From VBDM01 sp049663805 (GTDB lineage: Bacteria; Pseudomonadota; Gammaproteobacteria; Burkholderiales; SG8-39), in contig JBATEB010000027.1 in assembly GCA_049663805.1 (NCBI GenBank), positions 1 to 11,942 on the forward strand: DNA of 11,942 nucleotides, read 5' to 3'. A program made the translations under genes and the position numbers. Position 1 is the first letter of the stretch; each line of letters opens with the position of its first letter. Shown here in pieces: positions 1 to 6,388 of this stretch. The notes below the pieces were generated by a model. The model did not search any database. It was not told the origin of the DNA and saw nothing but the letters and a program-made list of their open reading frames with translations.

Positions 1-123
1 GGGATCGCCGAGGAATCCGGCTACGAGTCGGAATCGGCGTTCAACCGGGCGTTCAAGCGCGAATTCGAAATGCCGCCTGCGGCCTGGCGCCGGCAGCGAA
101 ATCCGGTTCCGAGCAAGGCGTGA
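1..123 (+). CDS. AraC-family transcriptional regulator, C-terminal fragment
   Basis: The window opens inside this gene; the visible 40 codons run in frame 1 to a TGA at 121-123. The peptide has I-A-E-E-S-G-Y-E-S-E-S-A-F-N-R-A-F-K-R at its start and P-P-A-A-W-R near its end. This is the signature of the second helix-turn-helix of AraC/XylS regulators, where the G-Y-x-S-x-x-x-F-x-R-x-F-K stretch is the DNA-contacting region. Only DNA-binding residues are visible, so the effector domain and ligand cannot be told. It lies 152 nt upstream of, and on the same strand as, the molybdenum hydroxylase genes. It could regulate them, but it could equally be the last gene of an unrelated unit. Family assignment is firm; the role is unknown. 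Confidence 0.88.
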   Translation, partial: GIAEESGYESESAFNRAFKREFEMPPAAWRRQRNPVPSKA

Positions 124-275
124 AGCGTCGGCCAGCGCCTCGATCGTCATGCGGCCGCGCTCTTTCTCCAGCGCGACGTAAGCTCACCTCTGAGGAATAC
201 TGAAGCGTCCCGATGTTCGTGTCGGCGGTTGCGGGCCGGTGGCCCGAAGCGCAGAATTGACCGGTCCGAGACGTC
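124..275. other. Intergenic region upstream of the molybdenum hydroxylase genes
   Basis: These 152 bases hold no convincing gene. A 9-base direct repeat, TGAAGCGTC, occurs at 121-129 (over the AraC stop) and again at 201-209. The minus strand from 183 down to 124 reads as 20 coding-like codons with mostly G/C third positions, beginning A-Y-V-A-L-E-K-E-R-G, right after a TGA. It may be a decayed gene remnant or chance. No clear sigma-70 pair is visible. A TTGACC at 257-262 is too close to the ATG at 276 to serve as a -35 for it. Confidence 0.5.
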
Positions 276-2435
276 ATGACAAATTCGTTCCGCAAATCCC
301 GCCGCGATTTTCTCAAGGTGTCCACGGCCGCAGGCGGCGGTCTCGCGCTGCAGTTGATGATTCCCGCGCGGGCGGTTGCCGCTGCGGAAAGCGCGAAAGG
401 CCCCGAGCTCACCGCCTGGATCGTGATCCGCCCCGACGACGGCGTCCTCATCCGCGTCGCGCGCTCGGAGATGGGGCAGGGCAGCTCCACCGGCCTGGCG
501 ATGCTCGTAGCGGAGGAGCTCGAGTGCGACTGGAAGAAGGTCCGCACCGAGTTCGTCTCGACCGGCGAGCAGGTGCGGCGCAATCGCGTCTGGGGCTCGA
601 TGGCGACCGGCGGCAGCCGCTCGATCCGCGGCTCGCAGGAATATCTTCGCCGCGCGGGCGCGACCGCGCGCGAGATGCTGGTCGCCGCCGCGGCGCAGCG
701 GTGGAAAGTGCCCGCGTCCGAATGCGACGCCGAGAACGGCGTGATCAGTCACATGCCGTCGCGCAGGAGGCTGCGCTTCGGCCAGGTCGCCCACGCGGCC
801 TCCAGGATCGAGCCGCCGGCGGAGGTGAAGCTCAAGGAGCCCCGGGAGTGGAATCTCATCGGCAAGCCGGCCCGCCGGCTCGACATTCCGGACAAGGTGA
901 CGGGCAAGGCGGTCTTCGGCATCGACGTGCAGCTTCCCGGGATGGCGTATGCCGCGATCGCGCAGTGCCCGGTGTTCCGCGGCAAGGTCGGGAGCGTCGC
1001 CGACGAGCGGATCAAGGGCCTGCGTGGCTTGATCAAGGTGGTGCGGCTGGAGGATGCGGTGGCGGTCGTCGCCGACAACTGGTGGCGCGCCGAGCGCATG
1101 CTGAAAGCCCTGCCGATCGAGTGGGACTTCGGGGAGTACGAAAACGTCACGACCGAAAGCATCCGCGGGTTCGTCGCCACGGGGCTCGACGATCCCGGAG
1201 CCGCCGTGGCGCGCAGCGAAGGCGACCTCGAGGCAGGTTTCGCTTCCGCGGCGAAGGTGATCGAGTCGGAGTACTTCGCGCCCTTCCTCAATCACGCGCC
1301 GCTGGAGCCGATGAACTGCACCGCGCTGGTGAAGGACGGCCGCGTCGAAGTCTGGGCGCCGACCCAGAACGCCGAAGCCACGCACGCCGCCGCGGCGGCG
1401 GGGGCGGGCGTGCCGCTCGAGAAGGTCGACGTGCACCTGACCTATCTGGGCGGGGGCTTCGGGCGGCGCGGCTTCCAGGACTACACGCGCCAGGCCGTGG
1501 CGATCGCGAAGGCGGTGGAAGGCACCCCGGTCAAGCTCCTGTGGTCGCGCGAAGAGGACATGCAGCACGACTTCTACCGGCCGATGACCCTGATGCGCTT
1601 CAGGGCCGGGCTCGATGCCGACGGAAAACCGCTGGCCTTGCACATCCGCGACGCGAGCCACTCGATCCTCGCTGCCGTTCGGCCGCAGGACATCAAGGGG
1701 GGCGTGGATCGCCACGCGCTCGGCGGCATCGTCGATCTTCCCTACGCCGTGCCCAACCTGAAGGTCGAATTCGCGATGAGGAACAGCCACGTTCCGGTCG
1801 GGTTCATGCGCACGGTGTTCCATTCGCAGAACCCGTTCATGCGCGAGTGCTTCGTCGACGAGATGGCCCACGCCGCCGGCCGCGACCCGGTTGAGTACCG
1901 GCGTGTCCTGCTGCAGAAAAGCCCCAAGGACCTGGCGGTGCTGGAAGCCGCGGCCCGCGCTTCCGGGTGGGGCTCGCCCCTGCCCGCGGGCGTGCACCGC
2001 GGCATCGCGGTGCAGGATTCGCACGGCAGCTACGCCGCCGCGGTGATCGAGGTGTCGGTGAGCGGGGCGGGCGAGCTCGATATCCGGCGCGTGGTGGTGG
2101 CGGTCGATCCGGGCCACGTCGTCAACCCGGATTCCGCGGAAGCCCAGATCCAGAGCTGCGTCGCCTACGGACTCACCTCGGCCCTGTGGGGCGAGATCAC
2201 CCTCAAGCGCGGCCGCGTCGAGCAGTCCAATTTCCACGACTACCGCATCATGCGCATGGCCGAGTTGCCGCGGCAAATCGAGGCGGTGCTCGTCCCGAGC
2301 GGAGGCTTCTGGGGCGGGATGGGGGAGACGCCCCTCGCGCCGCTCGCCCCCGCGCTGTGCAACGCGATTTTCGCCGCGACCGGCAAGCGCGTGCGCTCGC
2401 TTCCGCTCAAGCACCAGAATCTGCGCAGGGCTTGA
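276..2435 (+). CDS. IorB-like xanthine-oxidase-family molybdopterin-binding large subunit, Tat-exported (copy 1)
   Basis: This is a 719-residue large subunit of a molybdenum hydroxylase of the isoquinoline 1-oxidoreductase beta (IorB) type. Such enzymes hydroxylate aldehydes or N-heterocycles with water-derived oxygen and pass electrons to a [2Fe-2S] partner. Residues 8-14 are S-R-R-D-F-L-K, followed by an alanine-rich hydrophobic stretch, so the protein should be exported by Tat. A hammerhead-like segment starts near residue 206 (G-I-D-V-Q-L-P-G-M). Cofactor-domain motifs include L-E-P-M-N-C-T-A, G-G-G-F-G-R-R (392-398) and the C-terminal G-G-M-G-E-T-P, whose Glu684 matches the family's catalytic glutamate. 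The ATG at 276 is used because the Tat motif follows directly, although the Shine-Dalgarno is weak. It is a full-length paralogue of the gene at 2982. At 511 and 515 it has Met and Phe where copy 2 has Trp and Gly. The substrate cannot be inferred. Confidence 0.9.
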   Translation: MTNSFRKSRRDFLKVSTAAGGGLALQLMIPARAVAAAESAKGPELTAWIVIRPDDGVLIRVARSEMGQGSSTGLAMLVAEELECDWKKVRTEFVSTGEQVRRNRVWGSMATGGSRSIRGSQEYLRRAGATAREMLVAAAAQRWKVPASECDAENGVISHMPSRRRLRFGQVAHAASRIEPPAEVKLKEPREWNLIGKPARRLDIPDKVTGKAVFGIDVQLPGMAYAAIAQCPVFRGKVGSVADERIKGLRGLIKVVRLEDAVAVVADNWWRAERMLKALPIEWDFGEYENVTTESIRGFVATGLDDPGAAVARSEGDLEAGFASAAKVIESEYFAPFLNHAPLEPMNCTALVKDGRVEVWAPTQNAEATHAAAAAGAGVPLEKVDVHLTYLGGGFGRRGFQDYTRQAVAIAKAVEGTPVKLLWSREEDMQHDFYRPMTLMRFRAGLDADGKPLALHIRDASHSILAAVRPQDIKGGVDRHALGGIVDLPYAVPNLKVEFAMRNSHVPVGFMRTVFHSQNPFMRECFVDEMAHAAGRDPVEYRRVLLQKSPKDLAVLEAAARASGWGSPLPAGVHRGIAVQDSHGSYAAAVIEVSVSGAGELDIRRVVVAVDPGHVVNPDSAEAQIQSCVAYGLTSALWGEITLKRGRVEQSNFHDYRIMRMAELPRQIEAVLVPSGGFWGGMGETPLAPLAPALCNAIFAATGKRVRSLPLKHQNLRRA

Positions 2436-2461
2436 TGGGATCGCCCGCGCCGAACGATAAT
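2432..2461 (+). promoter_or_regulatory. Candidate sigma-70 promoter for the small subunit-to-sox genes
   Basis: TTGATG (2432-2437, overlapping the stop of the preceding gene) and GATAAT (2456-2461) are separated by 18 bases. They match 4/6 and 5/6 of the -35 and -10 consensus and sit 44 nt before the small-subunit ATG. This would let the genes from 2506 onward be transcribed separately from copy 1 of the large subunit. The call rests on motif match only. Confidence 0.4.
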
Positions 2462-2491
2462 ACGCGACCCTTTCGATCACTCACCGGAAAC

Positions 2492-2496
2492 AGGAG
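2492..2496 (+). promoter_or_regulatory. Ribosome binding site of the [2Fe-2S] subunit
   Basis: AGGAG lies 9 nt before the ATG at 2506 and fixes that start. The preceding large-subunit gene has no comparably good site. Confidence 0.75.
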
Positions 2497-2505
2497 ACCC
2501 GTCCC

Positions 2506-2973
2506 ATGATCAAACTGACCGTCAACGGCAAGCCGCGCTCGGCGGACGTCGAGCCCGAAATGCCGCTGCTGTGGGTGCTGCGCGACGTGCTCGATGTCAA
2601 AGGGCCGAAGTTCGGCTGCGGCATCGCGCAGTGCGGCGCCTGCACCGTGCATGTCGACGGCGAGCCGGTGCGCTCCTGCTCGTTCCCGGTGTCGGCCGCG
2701 GCGGGCAAGCGCGTGGTCACGATCGAAGGCCTCGCCCCGCGCGGCCGGGTGCACCCGGTGCAGAAGGCCTGGATCGATCACGAAGTGCCGCAGTGCGGCT
2801 ACTGCCAGGGCGGCCAGATCCTGGTGGCGGCGGCGCTGCTCAAGAAGAATCCCGATCCGAGCGACAAGGATATCGACGAGGCGATGACCAACATCTGCCG
2901 CTGCGGCACCTATGCGCGCATCCGCACCGCGATCCACGCCGCGGCGAAGTCGATGAAGCCGGCGAAGGCATAG
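2506..2973 (+). CDS. IorA-like (2Fe-2S)-binding small subunit of molybdenum hydroxylase
   Basis: This 155-residue protein carries the two [2Fe-2S] clusters that move electrons from the molybdenum site to an external acceptor. The plant-ferredoxin-type cluster is bound by Cys38, Cys43, Cys46 and Cys58 (C-G-I-A-Q-C-G-A-C). The second, helical cluster is bound by Cys97, Cys100, Cys131 and Cys133 (C-G-Y-C-Q-G-G-Q and C-R-C-G-T). All eight ligands are present and the length is normal for IorA. It has no signal peptide, so it should be carried out of the cell by a Tat-exported large subunit. It sits between two large-subunit paralogues, 70 nt after copy 1 and 8 nt before copy 2, and is the only small subunit in the window. 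No FAD subunit is present, which fits the IorAB architecture, where a cytochrome or other periplasmic carrier takes the electrons. Confidence 0.95.
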   Translation: MIKLTVNGKPRSADVEPEMPLLWVLRDVLDVKGPKFGCGIAQCGACTVHVDGEPVRSCSFPVSAAAGKRVVTIEGLAPRGRVHPVQKAWIDHEVPQCGYCQGGQILVAAALLKKNPDPSDKDIDEAMTNICRCGTYARIRTAIHAAAKSMKPAKA

Positions 2974-2981
2974 GGGCGGCC

Positions 2982-5141
2982 ATGACGAAAACCGCGAACC
3001 AGACATTCGTTCCGTCGCGCCGCCGCTTCCTCAAGACTTCGGCGGCAATCGGCGGCGGCCTGACGGTCGGCATCGCCATTCCGGAGGCATTCGCTCAGGG
3101 CAAGAGCGCCGAGATCAACGCCTGGGTGGTCGTCCAGCCGAACGACATCGTGATCATCCGCTATGCCCGCTCCGAGATGGGCCAGGGCAGCATGACCTCG
3201 GCGCCGATGCTGGTGGCCGAGGAGCTGGAATGCGACTGGAGGAAAGTCAAGATCGAATACGCCTCCGCCAACGCGAACGTCAAGCGCAAGCGCGCCTGGG
3301 GCGACATGGCCTCCGTCGGCAGCCGCACCATCCGCAACTCCCAGGAATACCTGCGCCGCGGCGGCGCGACCGCGCGCGAGATGCTGATCGCGGCGGCCGC
3401 CAGGAAGTGGCGCGTGCCCGCGTCGGAGTGCGTCGCCGCGAAGAGCGTCATCACCCACACCCGCAGCGGGCGCAAGACGAGCTTCGGCAAGGTCGCGAAC
3501 GACGCCGCCAAACTCGAAGCGCCCAGGGAGGTGAAGCTCAAGGACCCGAAGGACTGGAAGCTCGCCGGCACCTCGGTCAAGCGCGTCGATATCCCGGCGA
3601 CCGTGATGGGCAGGCAGCGCTACGGCATCGACGCGCAGCTGCCCGGCATGCTGTACGCCGCGGTGGCGCAGTGCCCGGTGTACGGCGGCAAGCTCAAGTC
3701 GGTCGATTCGTCCAGGGTCCAGGGCCGGCGCGGCATCATCAAGGTGCTGCCGATGGACGGATTCGTCGCCGTGGTCGCCGACAACTGGTGGCGCGCCAAG
3801 GAAGCGCTCAAGGACGTCGCGATCGACTGGGACTTCGGCGCGAACGGCAACGTGTCGAGCGCGAGCCTGATGGAGTTCTACAAGGGCGGGCTGGAGCAGA
3901 AGGACGTTTCGGTGGCCCGCCAGGCCGGGGACGTCGACAAGGGATTCGCCTCTGCGGCGAAAACGATCGAGGCCGAGTACTTCACGCCGTATCTCGCGCA
4001 CGCGACGCTGGAGCCGCAAGGCTGCACCGCGCGCGTCAGGAACGGGCGCGTCGACGTGTGGGTCTCCACCCAGAACGCGGAAGCCTCTCTCGCCGCGGCG
4101 GCGGCGACGGCGGGTGTGCCGCTGGAGAACGTCGAGGTGCACCGGGCGCAGCTCGGCGGCGGCTTCGGCCGGCGCGGCGGCGCACAGGACTTCGTGCGCC
4201 AGGGCGTGGCCATCGCCAAGGCGATGGAAGGCAAGCCGGTGAAGATGCTGTGGTCGCGCGAGGAGGACACCCAGCACGACTTCTACCGGCCGGCGAGTCT
4301 CATCCGCCTCAAGGCCGGTCTGGACGCCTCGGGCGCTCCGGTCGCGTGGACCTCGCGCGTCTCCTCCACCTCCATCATCGCGACCCTGCTCAAGCTGCCG
4401 CTCAAGGGCGGAATCGATCCGCAGGCGGTCGCGTCCCTGAACGACCTGCCGCACGACATTCCGAACGTGCGCATCGAGTACGCGCAGCGCAACGCTCATG
4501 TTCCGGTCGGCTTCTGGCGCACCGTCGGCCATTCGCAGAATCCGTTCGTGCGCGAGTGCTTCATGGACGAGCTCGCGAGCGCCGCGGGCAGGGACCCGGT
4601 CGAATACCGCCGCGCCCTGCTGCGGAAATCGCCCAAGGACCTGGGAATCCTCGAGGCGGTCGCGAAAGCGGCCGACTGGGGCAAGCCGCTTCCCGCCGGC
4701 GTGTTTCGCGGCATCGCGCAGACCGAAGCCTACGGCAGCTACACCGCCGCGGTGGCCGAGCTGTCGGTGAGCGACAAGGGCGAGGTCAGGATCCATCGCC
4801 TGGTGCTCGGCGTCGATCCGGGATACGCGGTCAACCCGGACAACATCAACGCGCAGATGCAGGGCAGCGCGGTGTTCATGCTCACCGCGATGTTCTGGGG
4901 CGAGATCACCATCAAGGACGGCCGCGCCGAGCAGTCGAACTTCCACGACTACCGCATGATGCGCCTGCGCGAAATGCCCAGGGTCGAAGTCGTGATCGCG
5001 CCCTCCGGCGGTTTCTGGGGCGGTATCGGCGAACCGGGTCAGGCTTCGATCGCGCCGTGCGTCTGCAACGCGCTCTTCGCCGCGACCGGCAAGCGCATCC
5101 GCTCGCTGCCGCTGAAGCACCACGGGCTGACGCTCGCGTAG
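2982..5141 (+). CDS. IorB-like xanthine-oxidase-family molybdopterin-binding large subunit, Tat-exported (copy 2)
   Basis: This second 719-residue large subunit has the same length as the gene at 276 and aligns with it almost throughout, at roughly 55-65% identity by eye. The open frame extends upstream into the small-subunit gene, but the start is the ATG at 2982. It follows a G-rich stretch and is followed by the Tat motif S-R-R-R-F-L-K and a hydrophobic segment. The cofactor motif G-G-G-F-G-R-R is at 392-398. The C-terminal G-G-I-G-E-P-G carries the catalytic glutamate at 684. W512 and G516 (G-F-W-R-T-V-G) keep the form I regard as usual for IorB proteins. It begins 8 nt after the small subunit and ends 9 nt before soxX, so it is the large subunit most tightly tied to both. 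It very likely forms the IorAB-type heterodimer in the periplasm; the substrate is unknown. Confidence 0.92.
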   Translation: MTKTANQTFVPSRRRFLKTSAAIGGGLTVGIAIPEAFAQGKSAEINAWVVVQPNDIVIIRYARSEMGQGSMTSAPMLVAEELECDWRKVKIEYASANANVKRKRAWGDMASVGSRTIRNSQEYLRRGGATAREMLIAAAARKWRVPASECVAAKSVITHTRSGRKTSFGKVANDAAKLEAPREVKLKDPKDWKLAGTSVKRVDIPATVMGRQRYGIDAQLPGMLYAAVAQCPVYGGKLKSVDSSRVQGRRGIIKVLPMDGFVAVVADNWWRAKEALKDVAIDWDFGANGNVSSASLMEFYKGGLEQKDVSVARQAGDVDKGFASAAKTIEAEYFTPYLAHATLEPQGCTARVRNGRVDVWVSTQNAEASLAAAAATAGVPLENVEVHRAQLGGGFGRRGGAQDFVRQGVAIAKAMEGKPVKMLWSREEDTQHDFYRPASLIRLKAGLDASGAPVAWTSRVSSTSIIATLLKLPLKGGIDPQAVASLNDLPHDIPNVRIEYAQRNAHVPVGFWRTVGHSQNPFVRECFMDELASAAGRDPVEYRRALLRKSPKDLGILEAVAKAADWGKPLPAGVFRGIAQTEAYGSYTAAVAELSVSDKGEVRIHRLVLGVDPGYAVNPDNINAQMQGSAVFMLTAMFWGEITIKDGRAEQSNFHDYRMMRLREMPRVEVVIAPSGGFWGGIGEPGQASIAPCVCNALFAATGKRIRSLPLKHHGLTLA

Positions 5142-5150
5142 CGGGGACCG

Positions 5151-5621
5151 GTGCGAGGACCGCGCGGGCGGCGCCCCCGGGGATGGCCCCGGGCCTTCGC
5201 CTTACTGGCCGCATGCGCCGCGACCGCCTTCGCGCAGGAGACCCGGGTGCGGCTGGAGGTCGTCGGGGATGCCATCCCGCGGCCGCTCGCGCCCGCACCG
5301 GGCGACGCCGGCCGCGGCCGAAGCATTGCGGTCAACCGCGACGCGGGCGCGTGCACCCTCTGCCACGCGGTGCCGGGTGAGACGCTCTTCGGGAATATCG
5401 CCCCCTCGCTCGCGGGCGTCGGGGCGCGCTTCTCCCCCGGTCAGCTTCGCCTGCGGGTCGCCGATTCGACCCGCGTGAACCCGGAGACACCCATGCCGGC
5501 CTACTTCAGGACGGAAAATCTGACGCAGGTGGCCGCGGCCTACCGCGGCCGGCCCATCCTCTCGGCGCAGCAGGTCGAGGACGTGGTCGCCTGGCTCGCG
5601 ACGCTGAAGGAAGGGCGGTGA
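5151..5621 (+). CDS. soxX: Sulfur-oxidation c-type cytochrome SoxX
   Basis: This 156-residue exported monohaem cytochrome c is the small partner of SoxA. In classical Sox systems SoxXA oxidatively couples thiosulfate sulfur to the SoxY cysteine and takes the electrons. An Arg-rich N-terminus and a short hydrophobic core end at A-F-A, so cleavage is likely after residue 28. The haem motif C-T-L-C-H is at 68-72, and Met115 in T-P-M-P-A-Y-F is the probable distal ligand. The C-terminus (S-A-Q-Q-V-E-D-V-V-A-W-L-A-T-L) is typical of SoxX. The start is the GTG at 5151, after GGGG and 9 nt downstream of the molybdenum large subunit. The stop overlaps the soxY start in GTGA. A GC-only hairpin lies within the first codons. 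Confidence 0.93.
   Translation: MRGPRGRRPRGWPRAFALLAACAATAFAQETRVRLEVVGDAIPRPLAPAPGDAGRGRSIAVNRDAGACTLCHAVPGETLFGNIAPSLAGVGARFSPGQLRLRVADSTRVNPETPMPAYFRTENLTQVAAAYRGRPILSAQQVEDVVAWLATLKEGR
5174..5191 (+). repeat. GC-only hairpin inside the first codons of soxX
   Basis: CCCGGGG (5174-5180) and CCCCGGG (5185-5191) can form a perfect 7-bp G/C stem with the 4-nt loop ATGG, about codons 8-14 of soxX. It has no T tract, so it is not a normal intrinsic terminator. It could limit ribosome entry or mark an RNA processing point between the molybdenum and sox segments. The structure is seen; the role is inferred. Confidence 0.45.
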
Positions 5622-6055
5622 AGCGCCGCGATTTCCTCGCCGGCATGGCCGGGGCGCTGGCGGCGCCGGGGGCGGCGCTGGCGCAGGCCGACGCGGTCGA
5701 TGCGGCGGTGCGCGAGCTCGCCGGCGGCGCGCCGGTCGGGCGCGGCAGGGTGAAGCTCGAGCTGCCGCTGCTCGCCGACAACGGCAACTCCGTTCCGCTG
5801 CGGGTCAGCGTCGCCAGCCCGATGACCGCCACCGATCACGTCAAGAGCATTCACCTGTTTTCGGAGCGCAACCCGGTGCGCAACATGGCGAACTTCTACC
5901 TCGGCCCGCGCGCCGGGCGCGCCGAGATCGGCTCGCGCGTGCGCCTCGCGGGCAGCCAGCGCGTCACCGCCGTCGCGCGGCTCTCCGACGGCTCGTTCTG
6001 GTCGGACTCCGCCTCCATCGTGGTGACCCTCTCGGCCTGCCTGGACGAGAGCTGA
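5618..6055 (+). CDS. soxY: SoxY-type sulfur carrier protein with non-canonical C-terminus
   Basis: This 145-residue SoxY homologue is the carrier subunit of the SoxYZ heterodimer. The start is the GTG at 5618, overlapping the soxX stop by 4 nt, so translation is coupled. The N-terminus K-R-R-D-F-L-A-G plus a hydrophobic alanine-rich stretch is a Tat-type signal, as in known SoxY proteins. The body matches the family: an L-E-L-P-L-L-A-D-N-G-N-S-V-P strand, then H-V-K-S-I-H-L-F-S-E-R-N-P, A-N-F-Y-L-G-P and S-D-G-S-F-W. The oddity is the end. Canonical SoxY finishes with G-G-C-G-G, whose cysteine carries the substrate on a flexible arm. Here the protein ends V-V-T-L-S-A-C-L-D-E-S, with the only cysteine at 141. 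No alternative frame restores G-G-C-G-G. Fold and family are confident; classical thiosulfate chemistry is not. Confidence 0.9.
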   Translation: MKRRDFLAGMAGALAAPGAALAQADAVDAAVRELAGGAPVGRGRVKLELPLLADNGNSVPLRVSVASPMTATDHVKSIHLFSERNPVRNMANFYLGPRAGRAEIGSRVRLAGSQRVTAVARLSDGSFWSDSASIVVTLSACLDES

Positions 6056-6067
6056 GGAGCGGGACTG

Positions 6068-6388
6068 GTGACCGCGAGAATCCGGATTCCGCCGCGGGCA
6101 AAGCGCGGCGAGATCATCGAAGTGCGCATCATCATCCAGCATCCGATGGAGACCGGCTACCGCACCGACGAAGTCGGGCGCCCCATCAAGCGCAATACCA
6201 TCAGGACCCTCTCCTGCCGCTACAACGGCGCCGAGGTCTTCCGGGCGGACCTCTCCCCGGGCATCGCCGCCAACCCCTACCTGCAGTTCCATACCGTCGC
6301 CGAGGCGAGCGGCGAACTGGTGTTCGACTGGGTCGACGACGAGGGCCGGGAAGGCTCCGAGCGGCAGTCGATCGTCGTGCGCGGATGA
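6068..6388 (+). CDS. soxZ: SoxZ, partner subunit of the SoxYZ carrier
   Basis: This 106-residue SoxZ forms the heterodimer with SoxY and supports the carrier's docking to Sox enzymes. Recognisable features are the R-I-R-I-P start, G-E-I-I-E-V-R-I-I-I-Q-H-P-M-E-T-G, N-G-x-E-V-F-x-A-D-L-x-P-G-I-A-A-N-P-Y-L-Q-F and the closing W-V-D-D-E-G strand. Length and motif order are normal. There is no signal peptide; SoxZ is exported by hitchhiking on Tat-targeted SoxY. The GTG start at 6068 follows a GAGGAGCGGG stretch, 12 nt after the soxY stop. The gene end overlaps the soxA start in ATGA. Unlike its partner, SoxZ shows nothing degenerate. Confidence 0.94.
   Translation: MTARIRIPPRAKRGEIIEVRIIIQHPMETGYRTDEVGRPIKRNTIRTLSCRYNGAEVFRADLSPGIAANPYLQFHTVAEASGELVFDWVDDEGREGSERQSIVVRG

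Noticed and set aside
257..262. TTGACC as a -35 box for the first molybdenum gene
   Set aside because: The matching -10 would fall inside the coding region, after the ATG at 276.
147..2480. 777-codon open frame on the minus strand
   Set aside because: It lies antisense over the molybdenum large subunit, is rich in Arg/His/Asp with no domain, and is a product of high GC.
2571..2981. N-terminal extension of large-subunit copy 2 into the small-subunit gene
   Set aside because: The Tat motif follows directly after the ATG at 2982, and the upstream residues are an out-of-frame reading of the small subunit.
2910..5123. 737-codon open frame on the minus strand
   Set aside because: It is antisense to large-subunit copy 2, with the same composition artefact and no recognisable motif.
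6029..6060. Frameshift hiding a G-G-C-G-G end of SoxY
   Set aside because: Neither alternative frame near the stop encodes it.
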